Assembly (NCBI GenBank): GCA_963850345.1
Contig: CAWKKW010000005.1
Location: 868,001-932,000 of the forward strand
DNA: 64,000 nucleotides
DNA from: CAWKKW01 sp963850345
Lineage (GTDB): Bacteria; Acidobacteriota; Terriglobia; Terriglobales; Acidobacteriaceae
Direction of reading: 5' to 3'
In this document: positions 16,907-25,295 of the stretch, in pieces
Numbering within the stretch: the stretch's first letter is position 1
How the letters are laid out: each line of letters begins with the position of its first letter
Position numbers and translations under genes: made by a program
The notes under the pieces: model-generated
Database searches by the model: none
The model's input: the letters and a program-made list of their open reading frames with translations, nothing else
What the model was told of the DNA's origin: nothing

Positions 16907-18070
16907 TTATCCGAGGAAGTGAAGGATCCGGGCCAGCGAGTTAGCCAGGATGCTGCCGCCGAACATGGTGGCCATTGCCCATGCTCCGTAAAGAAAGAGC
17001 AGGCGTGCACGTTCCGGGGAAGCAGCGAGTGAAGTGCCTTTGATGTGCCAGCGCGCCGCTCCCCGGTTGCAGCCATCGACGCACGCACCGCACTTCATGC
17101 AGGAGATCAGAGTCTTTCCCTGTCGCACAGAGTCGCTGGTGAGGGCCACCGTCGGGCACTTGATCTGGCAGAGACCGCAATCGTTGCAGCGGCCGCGATC
17201 GACGCGAATTTCGAAGATGTTGAGCTTGTTGAATATGGACTGGAAGGCGCCGAAAGGGCAGAAGAAGGCGCACTGCGTCCTCTTCTTGGTGAGGAACGGC
17301 AGCACGATGACAACGCCGACGAAGAGCAGGATGAAAATGCCCATCTGAATGGCGGTCTGGATTGAGCGCACGGCGGGAAACTCGGTGACCGCTTTGAAGG
17401 GGCAGAGCCATTGGCAGTACACCGGTTCGAAAAGCGCGGCACTCAGGAGCACGACGGCCAGCAGGATGGCCCAGGGTACGAAGCGCAATCGAGGGTCGAT
17501 GCGGCGGAGGCGGGGCCGTTTCCGGATCGCGGCGAAGCCTTCTTCAATGCCGCCGAAGAAGCACCCATAGCTGCACCACGCTTTGCCCAGTACCAGCGTG
17601 AGGGCTAGCCAGAGGCCCACCATGGCGGCGATCGCATGCGGATTACTGGCGGTGGGCAGAATGGATCCCGGAAAGATGATGGTGCGAGTGAGCGCCGCCG
17701 GAATCAGGGTCATCGGAATGACCATGAAGCAGAAGGGCGTATCCCCAGAGACCATGCGCTCGAGAGGAATGTTCATGGAACCGCGGAGAGCGAGCAGATC
17801 GGCAATGAATCCCACCGGGAAGAGCAGACCGAGGGCGGCAAAGAAATAGCGGCGCCAGCGGTAGGTGGTTCCCGTTCGCATCATGAGAAAAAAGAGGACG
17901 GTCATGAAGACCATGACCACGACTGCCCCTGCGCGGATGGAGTGATGCGGCTGCATGAAGGCCCGGGAAAACATGAGCAGCGACCAGACCGCGATGGGCA
18001 ACGTGAGCAGCAGCGATCTGCCGATGCTGCGGGGGGTGGGACGAGTCAAAGTAGCAGTTGCCCTAGCCAT
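16907..18070 (-). CDS. Membrane polyferredoxin (NapH/CcoG-like 4Fe-4S protein)
   Basis: This is a 387-residue protein with about six membrane helices. It carries cysteine motifs WCSYGCFFGG, CQWLCPFKA and CAFFCPFGAF, seen in NapH/NosR/CcoG relatives, and two cytoplasmic 4Fe-4S sites, CNDCGLCQIKCP and CMKCGACVDGCN. These proteins move electrons between the quinol pool or cytoplasm and periplasmic partners. Neither nap, nos nor cco genes are adjacent, so the partner is not known. It overlaps the upstream SafE-like gene by eight bases and is followed by the EF-hand-like protein gene. Confidence 0.82.
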   Translation of the reverse strand: MARATATLTRPTPRSIGRSLLLTLPIAVWSLLMFSRAFMQPHHSIRAGAVVVMVFMTVLFFLMMRTGTTYRWRRYFFAALGLLFPVGFIADLLALRGSMNIPLERMVSGDTPFCFMVIPMTLIPAALTRTIIFPGSILPTASNPHAIAAMVGLWLALTLVLGKAWCSYGCFFGGIEEGFAAIRKRPRLRRIDPRLRFVPWAILLAVVLLSAALFEPVYCQWLCPFKAVTEFPAVRSIQTAIQMGIFILLFVGVVIVLPFLTKKRTQCAFFCPFGAFQSIFNKLNIFEIRVDRGRCNDCGLCQIKCPTVALTSDSVRQGKTLISCMKCGACVDGCNRGAARWHIKGTSLAASPERARLLFLYGAWAMATMFGGSILANSLARILHFLG

Positions 18071-18755
18071 GGAAGATCCTCGCGAACAGGGCAGTCAATC
18101 CCAGAAATCCGTAGTGGAGCGCGAGCAGGCAGGCAGTCATGCGAGCCACGGCTTCAATCGCTGGACTGCGCCGTAGAAATCCGAAGGCAAGCAAGGGAGC
18201 GAACCAGGCAGAGGTGCCAATGAAGAACGCCGCGAAGAACAGCAACGCGAGCGGCAGGCGAGGCAATTGGGCCGCGCGAACGCCTGCGACAAGGAAAGGC
18301 GGGCACACGCTCAGCCCTGTGAGCAAACCGAGGGTGCCGGCGCCTACCAGTGGTTGCCGGGATCGGCCTGGTGGCCCGGTTCCGATCTGCACCAACGCCT
18401 GGGACGAAAGCGCAGGATGGCAGCCCCGCCGCGGCCAACCGACACCATAGACCAGCAACGCTGCCGCAAGCAGCAACTGCACCGTTGCGAAGAGCCAGGT
18501 CTGCCGGGACCAGGGCCGCTGCAGGGTCGAACCGGCCAACCATGCGGCGGCTGCAAAGATCAGGTAACCCGCACAGCGAGCCAGTAGAAAAAAGGAAAGC
18601 TGGCGCGCGCCAAGCCGGAAACCTTGCCGCTGGGTCAACAACCAGGGCACAACCACCGGACCGCAGGACGCTGCGCAGACCGGACCGGTTACCATGCCCA
18701 GCAGCAAAGCTTCGGCGGCGAGCGCGGAGATGGCGTGGATCGCCACGATTCGCAC
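18063..18755 (-). CDS. SafE/DsbD-like membrane protein
   Basis: This is a 230-residue protein of about six helices. It has the inverted-repeat features of the TauE/SafE-DsbD transmembrane family. GPVCAASCGPVVVPWLL near the N-terminus carries Cys27 and Cys31, and GLSVCPPFLVAGVRAA carries a second Cys-Pro pair. DsbD-type proteins use such cysteines to carry electrons across the membrane. The GTG at 18755 is the annotated start, and Met21 is a weaker alternative. It overlaps the polyferredoxin gene by eight bases. Confidence 0.7.
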   Translation of the reverse strand: MRIVAIHAISALAAEALLLGMVTGPVCAASCGPVVVPWLLTQRQGFRLGARQLSFFLLARCAGYLIFAAAAWLAGSTLQRPWSRQTWLFATVQLLLAAALLVYGVGWPRRGCHPALSSQALVQIGTGPPGRSRQPLVGAGTLGLLTGLSVCPPFLVAGVRAAQLPRLPLALLFFAAFFIGTSAWFAPLLAFGFLRRSPAIEAVARMTACLLALHYGFLGLTALFARIFHG

Positions 18756-18833
18756 AGAGTATGCGGTCCAGGGTTTGCTGTATGTGATGGCGAACAGGGT
18801 GTAGCAGCACCGGGCAGGGCGGCCCGTTCACGG

Positions 18834-19733
18834 CTAATACAGTGGAGGCGTGCCTTCCGGGCGGGTCTTCCACCTCCGGTGAACCCAGAGCCATTGATCC
18901 GGATAGCGGCGAATGTAGGACTCGATCGTGTGGGTGAAGAGCTCTGTATTGGCTAGGACGTCGGCCTCGTCGTCGCCGGTGCGAATGAGCTCCAGCGGCT
19001 CTCCGAAGTGGAGCACGTACTTCTGTTCCGCAGGCTCCCAGAGCAGGAACCCGGGCACCACGGCGGCTCCGGTTCGCAGCGCGACTCGCGCCATCCCGGA
19101 TGCGGTGCAGGCGGGCCGGCCAAAGAAGTCAACGAAGACGCCTTGGGGCGGAGTCATGTTGGTGTCCATCAAAATGCCGACGGTTTCGCCATGCCGCATG
19201 GCGGTGAGAAGACCGCGGGCGAAATCATCTTTATGAACCACATGGTTGCCGTGAAAGCAGCGGATCGAGTTCACCAGGCGATCCACGTCGGGGTTGTCGA
19301 GGCGGCGGATCACCATAGTCATCGGATGTCCCATGAGCGAGTGGTAAAAGCTCGAGAGCTCCCACGCGCCGAGGTGGCCGGTCAGGATCAGGACGCCTTC
19401 TTGCCGGTCGCGCGCCCTCTGAAAATTCTCCAGGCCTTCGTAACAGAGAAAAGAAGCAGTGTTCTGAGGGGTGTATTTCGGCATCTGGCAAAACTCCGCC
19501 AGAAGCCAGCCGAGGTTGCGATAGAGGGTTCGAAGGATTCGCTTTCGTTCGGCGGGACCTTTTTCCGGGAAGGCAAGTTCGAGATTGCGCAGTCCAACCC
19601 GACGCAGGCGAGGAACGGCGAAGAAGGCGACCCCTCCGATGGTGGCCCCGAAGAATCTGGCGAGGCGCCGGGGAGGCCAGCCGAGCATCTTCACGAGCAG
19701 GAGGACGATGGCGAACTCAAGTCTTCTTCTCAT
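18834..19733 (-). CDS. Lipid A biosynthesis acyltransferase (LpxL/HtrB family)
   Basis: This is a 299-residue membrane-associated acyltransferase. It has one N-terminal helix, the catalytic motif HLGAWE (H-x4-E) in ILTGHLGAWELSSFY, and DTNMTPPQGVFVDFFGRPA, the second family motif. The C-terminus ends with RYPDQWLWVHRRWKTRP as in the LpxL/HtrB group. It most likely adds a secondary acyl chain to lipid A. A stem-loop covers the region just upstream of the ATG and no Shine-Dalgarno sequence is visible. The specific chain and position cannot be told from sequence. Confidence 0.88.
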   Translation of the reverse strand: MRRRLEFAIVLLLVKMLGWPPRRLARFFGATIGGVAFFAVPRLRRVGLRNLELAFPEKGPAERKRILRTLYRNLGWLLAEFCQMPKYTPQNTASFLCYEGLENFQRARDRQEGVLILTGHLGAWELSSFYHSLMGHPMTMVIRRLDNPDVDRLVNSIRCFHGNHVVHKDDFARGLLTAMRHGETVGILMDTNMTPPQGVFVDFFGRPACTASGMARVALRTGAAVVPGFLLWEPAEQKYVLHFGEPLELIRTGDDEADVLANTELFTHTIESYIRRYPDQWLWVHRRWKTRPEGTPPLY

Positions 19734-19736
19734 TTG

Positions 19737-19755
19737 GACTGGAACCGATCCAGTC
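19737..19755 (-). promoter_or_regulatory. Stem-loop in the translation start region of the lipid A acyltransferase gene
   Basis: Seven-base arms GACTGGA and TCCAGTC enclose a five-base loop and end three bases before the ATG at 19733. The hairpin occupies the place of a ribosome-binding site, so it could hide or replace one. Confidence 0.4.
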
Positions 19756-19823
19756 TAAATGCTTGGGGGGAATGAGATGTCTCCTGGGTTCGGTCTGGGA
19801 CGGGCTGGGGCCCACCTTGCGTA

Positions 19824-19856
19824 TCAAATAGAAACGGCCCGCACGAGGCCGGCCGT
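19824..19856 (-). terminator. Rho-independent terminator after the SYLF gene
   Basis: On the minus strand ACGGCC and GGCCGT form a GC-rich stem followed by TTTCTATTT. It begins 18 bases past the stop of the SYLF-domain gene. Confidence 0.7.
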
Positions 19857-19873
19857 CTGAGGTTTGAGCCGAG

Positions 19874-20563
19874 TTATTGGCTCTTCGCCTGAACGAAATA
19901 CTTGGCTACTGTGCGAACGAACGGCCGCGCGTCCGCAGGAACGGGAACGCTGCCCTTGAGCAGCTGGGTAGCCGCATGCTCAGATCCGTAATATGCCTGG
20001 GTGTCGTCGTCGCTCTGCTTGATCACCGCGCCGCTCAGATCGATGCCGGCAAAGAGGCCCTTGCTGCGGGACCAGGTGAGCAATTCTGCGTTGAGCTTCC
20101 AATCGGTGGAGGCCTGGGCGTTGCGGCCAACCGGACCTGCGGCTGCCGAAGCGTCGCCGCCGATCTTGAACTTGCTCTTAAGCAGATCCTGGAATCCCTT
20201 CTGGTTCACCGCGACCAGAACGAGGTCGGTGGACTGCCCGCCGATCTGGAAGCCGAACGAACCGCCTTGCAGGGAGATGAATGCTGGGGCGCTCCAGCCA
20301 TGACCGGTGCGGCAGGTGACTACGCCGCGGCCGTATTCGCCGCCAACGACGAAGGCTGCTTTCTTGAGGCCGGGGATCACGCCGACGCAGGTGGCCTGCT
20401 CCAGAATGCTGGAGGGGATCGCCTTGTCAGGCGTGCCCATGATCTGGTCCAAGGTGGTTTTGGCGTTTTCTAGGCGCTCATCGATAGTGGCTTTGCTGCT
20501 CGCAGCGAACGCCGGCAGTGACAAAGCGCCTGCGACGCACAACGTAACGAAAATCTTTTTCAT
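19874..20563 (-). CDS. Exported SYLF/Ysc84-domain lipid-binding protein
   Basis: The start ATG 20563 gives 229 residues with a signal peptide (MKKIFVTLCVAGALSLPAFAASS). The mature part is a SYLF domain: ATCVGVIPGLKKAAFVVGGEYGRGVVTCR, GSFGFQIGGQSTDLVLVAVNQKGF and the SxAAGPVGR-like stretch. Such domains bind phosphoinositides in eukaryotes, while the bacterial periplasmic role is not defined. The open frame extends 66 codons upstream but is not needed. A strong terminator follows the gene. Confidence 0.86.
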   Translation of the reverse strand: MKKIFVTLCVAGALSLPAFAASSKATIDERLENAKTTLDQIMGTPDKAIPSSILEQATCVGVIPGLKKAAFVVGGEYGRGVVTCRTGHGWSAPAFISLQGGSFGFQIGGQSTDLVLVAVNQKGFQDLLKSKFKIGGDASAAAGPVGRNAQASTDWKLNAELLTWSRSKGLFAGIDLSGAVIKQSDDDTQAYYGSEHAATQLLKGSVPVPADARPFVRTVAKYFVQAKSQ

Positions 20564-20975
20564 TTCTTTCTTATCTCCCGCTGGAAGATGACCTCCGACA
20601 GCACCCTGGTAATCGCACGGTAGCTGCCGAGTTGGCCGTGACCTGGGGTCAGCACAAAGCTGTCCGCAGGCGAACTCAATCCGCTGTTGCAATGAGATGC
20701 GAGATTCACGGGTAGGGTTTGGAAAATTGGAAGGAATTTCGAAAAGACGTCGGCAAAGCAAAAAATGGGGGCTGCTGATGCAGATTGCCTGCGCTCGGTA
20801 GCCCCGTTCCCCAGATCTGCGTTGTTACATTGTTACTTTTACGCGATTGTCAGATTACCGCAAGTCACTAAGGTACCGTGGCCTTCAGTAAGATTTGGTT
20901 TGACATTCCCAGCAGCAACCCTGACGCGAATAGGACTGACCCATCGGCCTGCCCGAATGCAGGTGGGTAGCCTGA
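20564..20975. other. 412-base intergenic region, no gene seen
   Basis: No reading frame with family features or ribosome site was found. The part next to 20563 must hold the promoter of the SYLF gene. The hairpin at 20978-20998 (AGGAGCC/GGCTCCT) overlaps the stop codon of the regulator gene at the other end and lacks a T-run. Confidence 0.5.
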
Positions 20976-21653
20976 CTAGGAGCCTTGTTCCGGCTCCTCT
21001 TCGTTGACCAGATCATGGGTAACGGCGTGAACCGAGAGCGCAATGCGGTTGTCGACCCCGACCTTCCGCATCAGGCGGGCAACGTGCGCTTTGACGGTGC
21101 GCTCTTCGATGCCAAGAATTTCCGCGATTTCCCGGTTGGAGCGAGCGGCGATGAGCAGCTTGAGTACTTCACGCTCGCGTTCTGTGAACTGCGAGTTGTT
21201 GCGGCGCAGGGACCGGGAGGCGCCGGAGTGCAGGGCGCGGTCGACGAAGAGTGAAAGCACCCGGCGAGGGGCCCAGATGGAGCCGGCATGCACTACTTCG
21301 ATGGCCTGCTCTACATGTTCGGGGAGGGCGGTCTCTTCCAGGTACCCCTTCGCGCCCGCGGCGATCACATTGATTATCGTTTCGTCGTTGACCTCGGGGC
21401 CCATGACGATCATGCGCAGTTGCGGACGAGCCTCCTTGATGGAGGCCATGATGTCGAAGGCATCGACGATGTTATGCAGGCCGAGAAGGATGATGGAGAT
21501 GGCCGCGTCATCGAGGAGCTGCAGGATGTCTGAAACGACCAGCTCGATATGCGCTTTGTCTTCGAGAATGGCACGCAGTCCCTCCACCCGAATCGGTTCA
21601 GATTCGAGCAGCCCTATGCGGATGATTGGCCGATTCTGGGGTTCAGTCTGCAT
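20976..21653 (-). CDS. NarL/LuxR-type regulator with a degenerate receiver domain
   Basis: The start ATG 21653 gives 225 residues. The N-terminal domain has the receiver fold, but the phospho-acceptor position holds Gly58 (SIILLGLHN where DVVLLD is usual), and the acidic pocket reads LLESEP rather than LVDDHP. The conserved Lys is kept in AAGAKGYLEE. The C-terminal LuxR helix-turn-helix is intact: FTEREREVLKLLIAARSNREIAEILGIEERTVKAHV. The protein is therefore likely a phosphorylation-independent regulator. Its ATG overlaps the dcd stop (TGATG), so the two are coupled. The target genes are unknown. Confidence 0.82.
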   Translation of the reverse strand: MQTEPQNRPIIRIGLLESEPIRVEGLRAILEDKAHIELVVSDILQLLDDAAISIILLGLHNIVDAFDIMASIKEARPQLRMIVMGPEVNDETIINVIAAGAKGYLEETALPEHVEQAIEVVHAGSIWAPRRVLSLFVDRALHSGASRSLRRNNSQFTEREREVLKLLIAARSNREIAEILGIEERTVKAHVARLMRKVGVDNRIALSVHAVTHDLVNEEEPEQGS

Positions 21654-22207
21654 CAGAGCTTGGGCAGAACAATGCCTTGCTGATTCTGGTATTTGCCTTT
21701 TCGGTCGGCGTAACTGATTTCGCAAACCTCGTCGGACTGGAAGAAGAGAATTTGACAGAGGCCTTCGTTGGCGTAAATTCGCGCAGGTAATGGGGTCGTA
21801 TTGGAGATCTCCAGGGTGACAAAGCCCTCCCACTCAGGCTCGAAGGGCGTAACATTCACGATAATGCCGCAGCGCGCATATGTCGATTTTCCGACACAGA
21901 TGGTGAGCACATCGCGCGGAATTTTGAAGTACTCAATCGAACGCGCCAGCGCGAATGAGTTAGGCGGAACGATTACCGATTCGGCCTGAACCGAAACAAA
22001 AGACCGCTCGTCGAAGGCCTTCGGATCGATGATGGCGCTATTGACGTTCGTGAAAATCTTGAACTCGTCTGAGACCCGCAGGTCGTAGCCATAGGAAGAA
22101 AGTCCGTAAGAAATCACACCTTCACGTACTTGTTTTTCGCTGAACGGGGTAATCATCTGGTGGTTTTTCGCCTGTTCGCGAATCCAGCGGTCACTCTTGA
22201 TCGACAT
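21653..22207 (-). CDS. dcd: dCTP deaminase
   Basis: This is a 184-residue trimeric enzyme of pyrimidine nucleotide synthesis. It deaminates dCTP to dUTP. Signature segments are SSYGYDLRVSDEF, the catalytic GKSTYARCGIIVNVTPFEPEWEG and NEGLCQILFF. The length is normal. The gene is divergent from the HU gene and its stop overlaps the start of the NarL-type regulator gene by one base. Confidence 0.95.
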   Translation of the reverse strand: MSIKSDRWIREQAKNHQMITPFSEKQVREGVISYGLSSYGYDLRVSDEFKIFTNVNSAIIDPKAFDERSFVSVQAESVIVPPNSFALARSIEYFKIPRDVLTICVGKSTYARCGIIVNVTPFEPEWEGFVTLEISNTTPLPARIYANEGLCQILFFQSDEVCEISYADRKGKYQNQQGIVLPKL

Positions 22208-22310
22208 CGTTCTCCTAGCCTTGGGGATTGGAAGGGCGGCGCCTGAGAATTCGCCGTCCGAAAGGAATGAAAATTACTCAGAACCTGCATCTTACGAGAG
22301 GTCGGTTGCG

Positions 22311-22339
22311 TTGACAATGCAGGAAAAGCTATCTAGCAT
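22311..22339 (+). promoter_or_regulatory. Sigma-70 type promoter of the HU gene
   Basis: A perfect TTGACA at 22311-22316 is separated by 17 bases from TAGCAT at 22334-22339. The transcript would begin about 35 bases before the GTG at 22381. It lies in the divergent dcd-HU gap. Confidence 0.6.
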
Positions 22340-22380
22340 CGGGTTAACCGGTGCGATGCAAGTAAACTCCTCCGAACAGG

Positions 22381-22662
22381 GTGAATGCATTGATTAAACA
22401 AGACATCATCCACCAGGTAATTGCGAAGACCGGCCTGCCCCGGAACAAGGCTGAGGCTGCTGTGGACACCGTGTTCGAGAGTCTGAAACGGGCCCTGACC
22501 GCTGGCGACCGTATCGAGTTGCGCGGGTTTGGCGTATTCAATGTGCGTCCTCGCAAGACAGGTATCGGCAGAAATCCTCGGACTGGCGCGGAAGTGACCA
22601 TCACTCCGGGCAAAGCGGTTCGATTCAAGCCGGGCAAAGAACTACACCTTCTCGACTCCTGA
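22381..22662 (+). CDS. hup: HU/IHF-family DNA-binding protein
   Basis: This is a 93-residue nucleoid protein. IELRGFGVFNVRPRKTGIGRN and PRTGAEVTITPGKAVRFKPGKEL are the arm and body signatures of the HU/IHF family. GTG 22381 is taken as start. TTG 22390 (LIKQDIIHQVI, the family start point) is a good alternative with AGGGTG upstream. A sigma-70 promoter precedes it. It is convergent with priA, and a 24-base palindrome lies in the gap. Confidence 0.92.
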   Translation: MNALIKQDIIHQVIAKTGLPRNKAEAAVDTVFESLKRALTAGDRIELRGFGVFNVRPRKTGIGRNPRTGAEVTITPGKAVRFKPGKELHLLDS

Positions 22663-22697
22663 CTCTACTGCGATTGCTCGGCGCGACTTGTGACGGG

Positions 22698-22721
22698 CGC
22701 ACTAACACGCGTGTTAGTGCG
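22698..22721. repeat. 24-base perfect palindrome between HU and priA
   Basis: Twelve bases CGCACTAACACG are followed directly by their reverse complement. It lies 36 bases after the HU stop and 38 bases after the priA stop position. It may be a shared terminator hairpin or a protein-binding site. Confidence 0.6.
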
Positions 22722-22758
22722 ATTCGGCGCAGTTGAGCGAAGTTCCGAAGTCTACAAA

Positions 22759-25218
22759 CTACATCAGGCTTACCGCGTCGACATCGACGATCATGTTGCG
22801 GCGGGGAATGCCCGCTTCGGCGGCAAACCGTGTCGCGGCTCGCAAGGCTTGCGCGAGCGCCTGGCGCTTCTCCGCCTTCAGCATGAGGTGAAAGCGGTAG
22901 ATGCGCTTGATACGGCTGATCGGGGCGGTGGCTGGACCGAGCACGCGCACACCATCCAGTTGCGTAGATGCGAACCATTTGCCCAGCGTGGACGCCCACG
23001 CAGCCGCCTCTTCGAGCTGGGGGCTTTGGATGATCAGGTTGGCAAGGGCTGTATAGGGGGGGTAGTGCATCCAGCGGCGGTAGTGCATTTCCTTCTCAAC
23101 GAAGCCGCGGAAGTCGTGTTGAGCGGCAAAGCGGATGGCGTAGTGATCGGGATGGTAGGTCTGGACGAGAACCTTGCCGGGAAGTTCTCCTCGGCCTGCG
23201 CGACCTGAGACCTGGGTCAGCAGCTGGAAGACCCTCTCCGCGGCGCGAAAGTTTGGCAGCCCCAGCGCAAAGTCGGCGCCCACCACGCCGACCAGGGTGA
23301 CGCCGTGAATGTCGTGCCCCTTCGCGATCATCTGGGTGCCGACCAGCAGGTTGATGTCGCCGGAGTGGAGCCGCGTGAGCAGGTGCTCCATATCGTGGCG
23401 GCCGCGTACGGTATCGCGGTCCATGCGACCGATGCGCGCACCCGGAAATAGCTCCTGTAGCCGCTCTTCTCCTTGCTGCGAGCCCGCACCGAGAAAGTGC
23501 AGATGTTCACTCTCGCACTTGGGGCAAACCTTGGGCACGGTGCGTTTGTAACCGCAATAGTGACATTCGAGGCGCTGCCCTACGTGGGCGTGCGTGTCAT
23601 CGGCAGGCACCGGCTTGTGGTAGGTGAGCGAAATGGCACAGTTCTCGCATTCAAGCTTCTCTCCGCAGGCACGGCAGAGGACGACGAACGAGTAGCCGCG
23701 GCGATTGAGCAGGATGATGGCCTGTTCGCCGCGGTCCAGTGTGGCTTGGGTCTCTTCGATAAGGGCGCGCGAGAATAGCTGTTCCTGCCCGGTCTGCTGA
23801 AACTCCTGACGCATATCGACGAGTTCTACGGCTGGGAGCGGCCGGTTGGCGACACGCTCGCGCATCTGGATCAATTCGTAACGGTGGGTGGACGCATTGC
23901 GCCAGGACTCGAGTGAGGGCGTGGCAGAGCCGAGGACGACGGTCGCGCCGTTGAGCTTGGCGCGCATCACCGCGACATCGCGGGCATGATAGCGGGGACT
24001 CTCTTCCTGCTTATAAGAGGAGTCATGTTCCTCGTCGACGATCACCAGGCCAAGCCGGCTCACCGGCGCGAAGACAGCGGAGCGCGTGCCGACCACGATT
24101 CGAGCCTCGCCACGGCGAATGCGATGCCACTGCTCGGCGCGTTCCTGCGGGGTAAGTGCGGAATGCAGCAGGGCCACGTGATCGCCGAAGGTGGAGTGAA
24201 GCTGGCCGGCCATGGCGGGAGTGAGTCCAATCTCCGGCACCAGCAGCAGCGAGGACAGGCCCGCATCGAGGGCGCGCTGCATGGCCGCGAGATAGACAGC
24301 GGTCTTGCCTGAACCGGTGACGCCGAAGAGGAGGCAGGGACGAAAGGCCTGGGAGCCAATCGAGGCAGCGATGGAGTCGAGCGCGGACTGCTGCGCGGCA
24401 TTCAGCTCATAGCGCACAGGGCTAACGAGACCGGAGAGATGAAACTGCGCAGGACGCTCTTCGATGCGCACCAAGCCACGGCGGACTAGCGTACCCAGCG
24501 TGGTGCCGGGTAGATCGAGACGGCGCAGTTCTGGAACGGGGAGAGAACCACCAGCGCCGGAAATCTCGGCAAGAATGGCTTGCTGATTCTCGTTGAGCCT
24601 GGGTAAGCGAACGCCGTCGATCAAGACAGCGTGGCGAACGAGGCGCCTCGCATCGCGAGGAGCGGCGGCGGTCTCTCGCGAGATCCACTTCTTACGCAAC
24701 ATGCCGGTCAAGAGGTCTTTGGTAGCGCCCGCGGCGGAGCGCAAGGTGGAAAGGCGAACCGCATCGCCGGGTTCCAGGTAGTTCAGCACGGCGTATTCGG
24801 CGTCCTGCTGTTCCGGAGAGCGGCGGGAACGGCGGGAGCTTCCCTGCTCCGCGCCTTCATACAAAATGGTGCGCCCGATATCGGTGATGCGGAAGAGAAT
24901 CTGGTGCCGGACCTCGGCAACCAGCGGCAACATGCCTCGCAGGACTTCTCCGATTGGCGCGAGGTAATACTGCGCGATCCAGGCGGCGAGTTTCATCAAT
25001 TCAGCAGACAGAATGGGCTCGGCGTCAAGAACAGTTTCGATCGACTTCGCCTCGACCGGGGGCGGATCGTCGTGAAGACGCATCACGATGCCGGACATCT
25101 TCTCATTGCGGAAAGGCACCAGAACGCGCGAGCCCACCTGCAACGCGAGATCCCCGGCCGCATAGGTGAAGAGGCGTTCCAGGGGCACGGGCAAGGCAAC
25201 GTCGCAGAAGGCTGGCAT
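22759..25218 (-). CDS. priA: Primosomal protein N' (replication restart helicase PriA)
   Basis: This is an 819-residue helicase that reloads the replisome at stalled forks. An N-terminal DNA-binding domain starts CDVALPVPLERLFTYA. The ATPase core has Walker A GVTGSGKTAVYL, DEEH, GSATPSLES and QMIAKGHD. Zinc cysteine pairs lie in VLCRACGEKLECENC and LECHYCGYKRTVPKVCPKC. The length is normal. It ends a row that also contains coaBC and the uracil-DNA glycosylase, but an SDR gene on the other strand lies between. Confidence 0.95.
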   Translation of the reverse strand: MPAFCDVALPVPLERLFTYAAGDLALQVGSRVLVPFRNEKMSGIVMRLHDDPPPVEAKSIETVLDAEPILSAELMKLAAWIAQYYLAPIGEVLRGMLPLVAEVRHQILFRITDIGRTILYEGAEQGSSRRSRRSPEQQDAEYAVLNYLEPGDAVRLSTLRSAAGATKDLLTGMLRKKWISRETAAAPRDARRLVRHAVLIDGVRLPRLNENQQAILAEISGAGGSLPVPELRRLDLPGTTLGTLVRRGLVRIEERPAQFHLSGLVSPVRYELNAAQQSALDSIAASIGSQAFRPCLLFGVTGSGKTAVYLAAMQRALDAGLSSLLLVPEIGLTPAMAGQLHSTFGDHVALLHSALTPQERAEQWHRIRRGEARIVVGTRSAVFAPVSRLGLVIVDEEHDSSYKQEESPRYHARDVAVMRAKLNGATVVLGSATPSLESWRNASTHRYELIQMRERVANRPLPAVELVDMRQEFQQTGQEQLFSRALIEETQATLDRGEQAIILLNRRGYSFVVLCRACGEKLECENCAISLTYHKPVPADDTHAHVGQRLECHYCGYKRTVPKVCPKCESEHLHFLGAGSQQGEERLQELFPGARIGRMDRDTVRGRHDMEHLLTRLHSGDINLLVGTQMIAKGHDIHGVTLVGVVGADFALGLPNFRAAERVFQLLTQVSGRAGRGELPGKVLVQTYHPDHYAIRFAAQHDFRGFVEKEMHYRRWMHYPPYTALANLIIQSPQLEEAAAWASTLGKWFASTQLDGVRVLGPATAPISRIKRIYRFHLMLKAEKRQALAQALRAATRFAAEAGIPRRNMIVDVDAVSLM

Positions 25219-25295
25219 GGATTCTTTGGGAAGGGTATCAGAAGGCCCTGAATCCGATCGGCTGCTGAGGAATCAGATAGCTGGAGAAACTTGCT

